Shown: one piece after another, positions 57,677 to 64,000 of the stretch
Layout: the number at the start of each line of letters is the position of its first letter
Position numbering within the stretch: the stretch's first letter is position 1
DNA from: Nothophoma quercina
Lineage: Eukaryota; Ascomycota; Dothideomycetes; Pleosporales; Didymellaceae
DNA length: 64,000 nucleotides
Direction: 5' to 3'
Assembly: GCA_021642125.1 (NCBI GenBank)
Contig: JAKIXB010000006.1
Coordinates: forward strand, 744,001 to 808,000
Made by a program: the position numbers and the translations under genes
Notes under the pieces: generated by a model
What the model saw: the letters and a program-made list of their open reading frames with translations, nothing else
Database searches by the model: none
What the model was told of the DNA's origin: nothing

Positions 57677-58217
57677 ATGCATTACTCCATCATCCTTGCC
57701 AGCTTGGTTGCTCTTGCCGCTGCCGCTCCTATTGATTCCAGGAACACGAAGCAGGCAGCCGATGCCGAATACACTGAATATAGTGCGTACGGCAAGTACG
57801 ACAAGTACCAGAATTACCAGAATTACCCGAAGGGTATCGAGGCAGCAGCCGAGATCATGGGTAAGAGGCTTCCTCTCATATACTCAATGGTTCAGAAGCT
57901 CACAATCACCAGTTAATGCGGACACGCGTGACACAATGATGGCAAATAAGCAAGCTACCGACACTCAGTATAACTCATACGGACTGTACGGCAAATACTC
58001 GGATTATGGAAAGTACGAAGGCAGTGTCGAGGAGGCAGCCGCCAAAATGGCGGCTACGAACAAGAAGCGGGGCATTACGGAGGCCGAGAAACAAGCCGCA
58101 GATACCAGTTACGGCGCGTACGGAAAGTACGGGAAGTATGAGAACTACGGATCGTACCCGGGGAAGGTCGAGCAGGAGGGTACAAGGATCAAGGCCAAGA
58201 TGGGAATGATGCACTGA
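57677..58217 (+). CDS. Tyr/Gly/Lys repeat pre-pro-peptide, candidate kexin-processed RiPP precursor
   Basis: Two exons, 57677-57860 and 57913-58217, give 162 residues (52-bp intron, GTAAGA...ACCAG, phase 1). A signal peptide (MHYSIILASLVALAAAA) is followed by three imperfect repeats of about 35 residues. Each starts KQA[AT]D, then has a tyrosine-rich core built on YGKY (YSAYGKYDKY, YGLYGKYSDYGKY, YGAYGKYGKYENYG), then an Ala/Glu helix-like spacer ending near a Met. A dibasic NKKR precedes the third repeat; other candidate sites are single Lys or Arg. The set of signal, repeats and dibasic site matches kexin-processed peptides and dikaritin precursors, whose core Tyr is cross-linked by UstYa-type enzymes. 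Such an enzyme lies 0.9 kb upstream on the other strand. I know no named family, and a structural wall protein is the alternative. Confidence 0.72.
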
Positions 58218-58335
58218 ACAAGTGATACGAAGAACAATAAAAGCATAAGAGGAGGAGGAACTTGAGGATATCGCACATTCGCTGTAAATCGCAAGCCTTA
58301 CGTTCTCTAGCATTCTTCATGTTCTATAGTCCATC

Positions 58336-58714
58336 TTACAAAAACTCATCCCCTTGATCACAGGCTGCACAGTCTATTCTATGTTCATCAGAATTGATTA
58401 GATGTACGCTCCATTGTGTCGCTCTGAGCGTCGTGCTGCACTTCCAAGATCCCATGCCAACCAGGGCCATCATCGAATAGAACATAGATCCGTGCAATCC
58501 ACAGCAGCCCTTGTTGATGATCCAATCCAATACTGTGTTAGATCTCCGTTGCTGGGTGAAGTGCACAGGGAGCAGAAGTTCCTATGATGTCGACATTCCT
58601 CGTTAGTCTTCTGTGGCCATAGAGAGCTTACACATGGTCACACAAGAAGTTGTTGTAATCCCGATACACGGGTACCTGCTCACTCCCGGAGTACCTTTGG
58701 CTTGCGATCTTCAT
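58336..58714 (-). CDS. Possible small Cys-containing spliced gene
   Basis: An ATG at 58714 opens 27 codons that end at a splice-like junction. A GTAAGC or GTGTAAG donor near 58632, a perfect GACTAACG branch and a CATAG acceptor at 58582 follow. One donor choice continues into an 82-codon frame to 58336 with eight Cys (including GCCG and CAAC). The other gives a 36-codon tail with five Cys that includes FCSLC. There is no signal peptide. The intron signals are good, but the product is unfamiliar and the two outcomes cannot be ranked, so this is a tentative call. Confidence 0.3.
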
Positions 58715-58874
58715 TGCATAGCTCGCCACCTGTCACCTAGGAGAATCCTCATCAGGTACAAAATGGCCGCGAGTCCAGCACGAGCATAAACACCCCACCC
58801 ATCAAGCCAGCCTTCACCTTCCTTCATTTCAAACTGGTCAGACTTTTCGAGCACTACCAAAGTAAATCGGCATA

Positions 58875-59395
58875 ATGCACTACTCAATCCTTCTCACCAC
58901 CCTGGCGGCGGCTGTGGCCATGGCCGCGCCCATGGACATGGCTAACATGAACAACATGGCCAACATGAACAAGATGGAGCACATGAACACCATGAACACA
59001 GCCGAGATGATGGGTACATCGCCTTGCCTATTCTCGCCCAGACTTTGAGCTTACGTAAGACAGCCAACGCAAACACAAAGCGCAACAACATGATGATGAA
59101 CGACGCCATGATGGCCGATATGATGACGAAGGAGTCGAAGATGCTGGATGCCAATGTCAACCAGGCGAAGAACGTTATGAAGCGCAAGGAGATGATGAAC
59201 AGCAACATGGAGATGGATGCACAACAAATGAAGGCAAACATGAAGGATGCGCTACAGATGATGGAAGCAAAGACTGCAGAGTTGCAGAACGCTGCGATGC
59301 AGGCAAAGCAGAAGCGTAACATGAACCACATGATGATGAAGGACGCGATGATGATGGATGCTAAGCAGGCTGCGAAGCCCGCGCACATGGGTTGA
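58875..59395 (+). CDS. Met/Asn-rich pre-pro-peptide with KR sites, sister of the Tyr-repeat gene
   Basis: Two exons, 58875-59013 and 59064-59395, give 156 residues (50-bp intron, GTACAT...GACAG, phase 1). A signal peptide starts MHYSILL, nearly the same as in the gene at 57677. The rest is extraordinary in composition: Met and Asn make up a large part, first as a run of MxNM-type units, then as a charged helical region. Three KR sites occur (TKRNN, MKRKE, QKRNM). After the first and third, matching blocks follow (NNMMMNDAMM and NMNHMMMKDAMM). The intron interrupts both sister genes in phase 1 after a Met-containing ATGG. Copper or methionine-redox binding is possible for Met-rich secreted proteins, but no known motif is complete. 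Function unknown. Confidence 0.68.
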
Positions 59396-60741
59396 GATGG
59401 GAGTGATGCAGTGAGCATTCTTGGCTTCTCAAAAGGGAACGACATCGAAAATGTAGAACAGACCAAGATAGCAGAAGCAAGGCCCCACATTCTCTGACAT
59501 TAGCTATGTTTCAGGTTGGATCGAGACGTGAACGAAGCTCTGGTAAAAATCGATGCAATCTTGAATGTGAGATGCAATGCGCATGTTGTGCCCCGAGATC
59601 TTGTCTCTACCCCAGCTTCCCCAACCTCTGCAGATGGACGTGCAGGGGTGGTCCATGATGTAAGATGCAGGAGTCGTGCCACAACATGCACGTTCTTACA
59701 CGCGTGCCTTACTCTTCTTCATATCTCGTCTCGTATTGAACGAGATAGCGTCCTTGGACGTTTTGCGTCTTCGGCCGACGTTGAAGGAAGCGCAGCTGCT
59801 TGGTGTTCAACAACGGTGTTTAGGGAGTTAGCGGAGGCTAGCAGCCTCGGTCGGGCGGCGCCACATTCTTAGACGAGCATCTTGACGCAGAGACTGGCAG
59901 GACCCGTGGCCGCCCAGCGATCGCCCGAGGATACTGACGGAGGGAGCCGTTGGACGCAGTCCACAGGAGGAATAGGGGTATCTGTCGCCGAGCAGTCACG
60001 GATGTTGAGAGCTTGTTACGCAGCATGCATCGATCAATATTTGCGATTAGCAGTTCTAGGGCAATACGAGGATGCTCGCAGGGATTGTGCGAAGATTGCT
60101 CGATTGGTGATGTCTGAGTAATTGATTCTGGGCGAGAACATGGAGGAGAAACAGTGGGATTGCGCCTGCGGCCAGCTCGAGCTCCAACAGCTTCAGTGTG
60201 TCAGCCACTCACGCTTGCTCACTCCTGCCGCGCCCCACACGACCTTCGCGAATCCTAGCTGCGCGATTACTCCGATTACAGGCGAGTATATGCACGCCAG
60301 CTACGTGATGCTCTGGGGTTCCAACATGACGCATGGGAAGTGATGGATGAATGCGGAGGTCTCTGGGTCTCTGGGTCACTTGTAGTAGCTATGACGCGCT
60401 TTGAAGGCTGAAGGCCCGAAGGCGTCTGCCACCATCTCTTTGAGCTCCACACAGTCAGTGCTGCGACTGCGATTCATGATACTAGCGCCCCACCTTTAGA
60501 GCCGCGTCTCTGCACCCAGTGTGGAGAAGACGAAGCTTGCCTTGGCCCTGCGTGTGTTCGTCTGCGCTGGTCTCTGCTCGCACCTTTTGCCTGGACATTT
60601 GCTCAGAGAGCCACCCGCGACTGCACCCGACATGACGCTGCACTGACCAGACACTGCACTGTGTAGATGCACTGAGCGCGACTGTCTCTCTGTCTCTGCT
60701 CCGCATTCAATGCCAGTCTCGCCTCTGTAGCTCCGCCCCCG
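59396..60741. other. Upstream region of the Zn2Cys6 regulator
   Basis: It is about 1.3 kb with only short frames, and its last 200 bases are a pyrimidine-rich leader. I see no gene. Confidence 0.5.
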
Positions 60742-63700
60742 ATGGACTCCGGCGCAACCGCAGCCACCATGCCCACCTCTTCGCACCCGCACTTCGACCA
60801 CGACGACGCTCTGGGCCTGGGCGAGTATGGCCTTGCGCCTGGGAACAGCAATGCTCTCAGCACCAGCCCCAGCAATATGATGGGACAGTTCCCCGACTTC
60901 GACATGGCCTTTGTGCACACGCAGAACCCAGGATTCCCGGGCAGACCAGTCCACAGAGGCAGCGTGGGCGGTGTGAGCGAGGACAACATGAGCGGTGCCG
61001 GCAGCGTCCATCCACGCGGTCTGAGCATCGGTGGTAGTCCGGGCGTTCTGGCACAGGAGGGACACAACACCAGTCCTGAGAGTGCGCCGGCGATGGGCAT
61101 GCTGACCATTGGCGACACCCACAACTCCTCTGCTCAAGGCTTGAAGCTTGAAGGAAATGATAGCATAAACTTTGCCACCTCAACGAAGCGCGCAAAAGAG
61201 ATCGAGGAAACGCCACAGTGGAGCGAAATGAAGACAAAAGCCGGAAAGGAGAGGAAGAGGCTGCCGCTTGCGTGTATTGCATGCAGAAGAAAGAAGATTC
61301 GTTGTTCAGGCGAGAAGCCTGCGTGCAAGCATTGCGTCAGAAGCCGGATCCCGTGTGTGTACAAGGTCACAACAAGGAAGGCAGCACCGAGGACAGATTA
61401 CATGGCCATGTTGGACAAGCGTCTGAAGCGCATGGAGGACCGTGTGATCAAGCTTATACCAAAGGAAAGCTTGCCATCCGTGGCGAACGTCGGCAGGTCA
61501 GTCGTCAAGCCTGCGCTACCAGGCGCACCACCGAAGACACCAGCGACCAAGAAGCGGCAAGCGGAAGAAGCATTTGGCAACGAGCTGGATGAATGGGCGA
61601 AGTCCAAAGGCGGAGATGCAGACGCCACAGGGATGGCATCCAGGTCGAAGGAGACAGATGAAAACAAGCTTCTCACAGAAGGCGCAGAGAATCTGCCATC
61701 AAAAGAGATTCAGGAACACCTCGCAGAAGTCTATTTTGACTACGTTTACGGGCAGAGCTACCCTCTGCTACACAAGCCAAGTTTCATGCGCCGCCTGAAC
61801 GCAGGGAAAGTGCCACCGGTGCTGATTCTAGCTATGTGCGCGATATCAGCACGATTCTCAACCCATCCACAACTACGGACAGAACCATGCTTCTTGCGCG
61901 GCGATGACTGGGCGCAGAGAGCGAGGGAGATCGCGCTGAAGCGGTATGATTCGCCGAATATCACGATTCTAATAGTCTACCTCCTTCTTGGCCTTCACGA
62001 ATTCGGCACATGTCAGGGCGGACGGAGTTGGATGTTCGGCGGCATGGCGCAGAGAATGGCATACGCTCTGCAATTACACAAGGAGAACGAGTACGATCCG
62101 CTGGTCACAGATCCTGAGAAGAAGCCGCTCAGCGCAATAGACCGGGAAATTCGGCGGAGAACGATGTGGTCGTGCTTCTTGATGGATCGATTCAACTCGT
62201 CAGGCACCGACCGACCACTGTTCGTGCATGAACAGTACATTGAGGTGCAATTACCGGTCAAAGAGCATTTGTATGTTCACGAAATACATGCGCCAACGGA
62301 AAACTTAGAAGGTGCTGTGCCGAACCCAGTACCGCCTGATAGCGGGCTGCCCGCGAACCCACGAGAGAATATGGGAGTCACTGCGTACACTGTGCGATTA
62401 GTATGCGTTTGGGGCAAGCTGATCAAGTACATGAACTTGGGCGGCAAGGAGCGAGAACCAGAGCCAATGTGGTCACCAGAGTCGACGTTCCACACCATAA
62501 AAAAAGAAGCCATGGATTTCAAGGAGTCACTACCCGAGATGCTGGTCTACTCGCCGGAGAACCTCAAGAGCCACGCGATCGGCAAAACAGCAAACTCCTT
62601 CTTGTACTTACACATTCTCTGGCAACAAAGCATGCTGTTCATGCATCGATTTGCGCTGCCTTCGACAGCAGGAGCACGACCGCCGAAAGATATGCCGCAC
62701 GACTTTCTTACAAATTCTGCGCGTACGGCGCTCGAGTCCGCGAATCAGATCTCAATCCTTATCAACGAGGCCATGGAACACAACGTTGTTGCACCCTTCG
62801 CTGGATACTCTGCATTCTTCTCGTCAACTGTCCATGTACATGGTGTCTTCTCGAAGAACGCAAAGCTCGAGGCGCAATCGAAAAAGTATCTGGCCTACAA
62901 CGTCAAGTACTTGACAAAGATGAAGAAGTACTGGGGAATGTTCCAGTACATAGCAGAAAATTTGAAGGATCTGTACCGGCAGCATGCAGATGCCCAGATG
63001 AAAGGACCTGGTGCGAGCGCCGACGGAAAGAGCAAGAACAGTATATTCCAGTACGGAGACTGGTTTGATCGATACCCACATGGCGTTTCCAAGACGGACT
63101 ACGAAGATGCAGAGCCAAAAGCTAATGAGCCTGGGACTGATGCCGTCCTTGGTGAGAAGAGTGATCTACAGAGTGTTGAGGAGTTCTTTGCTTCGCTCTC
63201 TCCGCCTTCCAAGGCTGAGCAACGCAAAGTAGCTCGGAAAACCAAATCGAAATCCGTCTCGAAAGCAGGGACGAACACATCGGAAGCATCCAAGCCGCAA
63301 CGCCAGAACAGCACAAAGTCACAACCACCCGCGCCATCACACCATCAACACCAACAACCAATCTCACACATCTCCATCAAGAACGATACTACGATGTCCA
63401 CTCCACCTACCACCACATTCGACCTGTCCACCTACTTTCCACACCAGGGTCAACCGCAATCTACCTCCCAACAATTCCTCACTGAATTTGCCGGCCCCAA
63501 CTCCCTCATGCAACCCGGTACCTCACCCTCCCTGACCCACCTCCCACACCTACAAAACCCGCACCAAAACCCCATGGACATGTCCTCCTTCCCCGACCTC
63601 TCGGCCGATTTCAACGCTGCTTTCTGGAACCTGGAAGCCATGGGCATGGGCTCGAATAATTTCTTCGACCCGATGAGCAGCTACTTTGTGCCGTTCAACG

Positions 63701-63900
63701 TTGAGCCGCCGAACATGATGGAGGGTGGGGGTGATGGCGTGTTTGAGAGCCAGAGCGGGGCGGACTATGGGTTTGGATTGGGGCAGGGGCAGAACGTGGA
63801 TTTGAATATGTTGGATGCGAATAATGGGGGGTTGGATGGGCAGGGGAGGAGGGGAACAGGGACGGGAATGGATTCAGAAGGGTTTGGTGGGACGGGATAG
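60742..63900 (+). CDS. Zn2Cys6 fungal transcription factor
   Basis: A single exon of 1052 residues. The binuclear zinc cluster has C178-x2-C181-x6-C188-x6-C195-x2-C198-x6-C205, preceded by a basic run (KAGKERKRLP) and followed by a linker with a short coiled stretch (DYMAMLDKRLKRMEDRVIKLIPKE). The central Fungal_trans domain (about 330-720) includes YFDYVYGQSYPLLHKPSF and GRSWMFGGMAQRMAYALQLHKE and the RRTMWSCFLMDRF block. The C-terminus is Ser/Thr/Gln/Pro-rich and then Gly/Asp/Asn-rich, like an activation region. The protein is complete in the window. Its regulon cannot be told; it is the nearest regulator to the repeat-peptide locus (1.3 kb), which makes local control possible but unproven. 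Confidence 0.92.
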   Translation: MDSGATAATMPTSSHPHFDHDDALGLGEYGLAPGNSNALSTSPSNMMGQFPDFDMAFVHTQNPGFPGRPVHRGSVGGVSEDNMSGAGSVHPRGLSIGGSPGVLAQEGHNTSPESAPAMGMLTIGDTHNSSAQGLKLEGNDSINFATSTKRAKEIEETPQWSEMKTKAGKERKRLPLACIACRRKKIRCSGEKPACKHCVRSRIPCVYKVTTRKAAPRTDYMAMLDKRLKRMEDRVIKLIPKESLPSVANVGRSVVKPALPGAPPKTPATKKRQAEEAFGNELDEWAKSKGGDADATGMASRSKETDENKLLTEGAENLPSKEIQEHLAEVYFDYVYGQSYPLLHKPSFMRRLNAGKVPPVLILAMCAISARFSTHPQLRTEPCFLRGDDWAQRAREIALKRYDSPNITILIVYLLLGLHEFGTCQGGRSWMFGGMAQRMAYALQLHKENEYDPLVTDPEKKPLSAIDREIRRRTMWSCFLMDRFNSSGTDRPLFVHEQYIEVQLPVKEHLYVHEIHAPTENLEGAVPNPVPPDSGLPANPRENMGVTAYTVRLVCVWGKLIKYMNLGGKEREPEPMWSPESTFHTIKKEAMDFKESLPEMLVYSPENLKSHAIGKTANSFLYLHILWQQSMLFMHRFALPSTAGARPPKDMPHDFLTNSARTALESANQISILINEAMEHNVVAPFAGYSAFFSSTVHVHGVFSKNAKLEAQSKKYLAYNVKYLTKMKKYWGMFQYIAENLKDLYRQHADAQMKGPGASADGKSKNSIFQYGDWFDRYPHGVSKTDYEDAEPKANEPGTDAVLGEKSDLQSVEEFFASLSPPSKAEQRKVARKTKSKSVSKAGTNTSEASKPQRQNSTKSQPPAPSHHQHQQPISHISIKNDTTMSTPPTTTFDLSTYFPHQGQPQSTSQQFLTEFAGPNSLMQPGTSPSLTHLPHLQNPHQNPMDMSSFPDLSADFNAAFWNLEAMGMGSNNFFDPMSSYFVPFNVEPPNMMEGGGDGVFESQSGADYGFGLGQGQNVDLNMLDANNGGLDGQGRRGTGTGMDSEGFGGTG

Positions 63901-64000
63901 TTGAAGCAATTCACGAAGAGGATGGAAAAGACGACATTGGATACGAATGCACGACGCGATACGAAGAAGAGTGGTATGAATGTAAATGTAGGATGCTTCT
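63901..64000. other. 3' region of the Zn2Cys6 gene
   Basis: The window ends 100 bases after the stop codon, and nothing further is visible. Confidence 0.5.

Noticed and set aside
1..64000. CRISPR arrays, rRNA genes, insertion sequences or intact transposons
   Set aside because: No spaced repeats, rRNA blocks, transposase/reverse-transcriptase motifs or long terminal repeats were seen; this is eukaryotic single-copy DNA. A repeat-library search would settle degenerate elements in the gene-poor parts.

Overview
The window is nuclear DNA of a filamentous ascomycete (Pezizomycotina). Most introns are about 40-55 bp with GTRNGT donors, CTAAC/CTGAC branch sites and YAG acceptors. Genes lie on both strands without operons, and the families are fungal: Zn2Cys6 regulator, UstYa-like oxidase, DUF2985, CAP/PR-1 protein, Puf3, AIM32. 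A Dothideomycete is a reasonable guess but is not proven by the sequence. I set exon limits by eye from splice signals and reading-frame continuity.

Layout. 2.4-3.1 kb: a secreted CAP/PR-1-like protein behind about 2 kb of non-coding DNA. 6-11 kb, minus strand: AIM32 (mitochondrial 2Fe-2S thioredoxin-like), a 97-residue signal-peptide protein, a PrmC/MTQ1-type glutamine methyltransferase and a two-repeat protein of unknown function. 11.7-16.7 kb: a tandem pair of paralogous four-helix membrane proteins whose leaders also share a conserved block. 18-24 kb: a CYC2-like mitochondrial oxidoreductase, a DHA2-type MFS exporter and a sugar-type MFS carrier. 26-31 kb: a secreted aspartic protease, then a divergent pair of the ribosome-biogenesis factor MAK16 and the mitochondrial tRNA-modification GTPase MSS1/MnmE. 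31.8-32.5 kb: an array of four micro-ORFs. 35-37.5 kb: a cupin and an unknown protein, both with a frame problem. 38-42.7 kb: GPI13/PIG-O and a small single-pass protein. 46-49 kb: a Puf3-type Pumilio. 50-55.5 kb: a glycine-zipper protein, a DUF2985 membrane protein, a GPI-anchor-type Ser/Thr-rich protein and SEN15. 55.6-59.4 kb: a UstYa-family oxidase beside two signal-peptide, KR-containing repeat proteins. 60.7-63.9 kb: a Zn2Cys6 regulator.

Two places look most likely to be undescribed. First, on the minus strand at 32.36-32.00 kb, four separate 7-8 codon ORFs encode nearly the same peptide, M(A)GR(G/D)GYN. They differ mostly at synonymous positions, the spacers are unrelated, and only one other AUG occurs between the TATA box and the fourth copy. 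This resembles a polycistronic micropeptide mRNA in the style of insect tarsal-less. Second, the 55.6-59.4 kb neighbourhood combines a UstYa-type oxidase with a three-repeat tyrosine-rich pre-pro-peptide and a Met/Asn-rich sister gene that keeps the same signal peptide start, intron phase and KR sites. That is a plausible compact ribosomal-peptide locus with a new core type.

Several genes are mitochondrial (AIM32, MTQ1, CYC2, MSS1), and the window also encodes a Puf3-type regulator. The AIM32 3' region carries an exact UGUAUAUA element, which is the motif that Pumilio is predicted to read.
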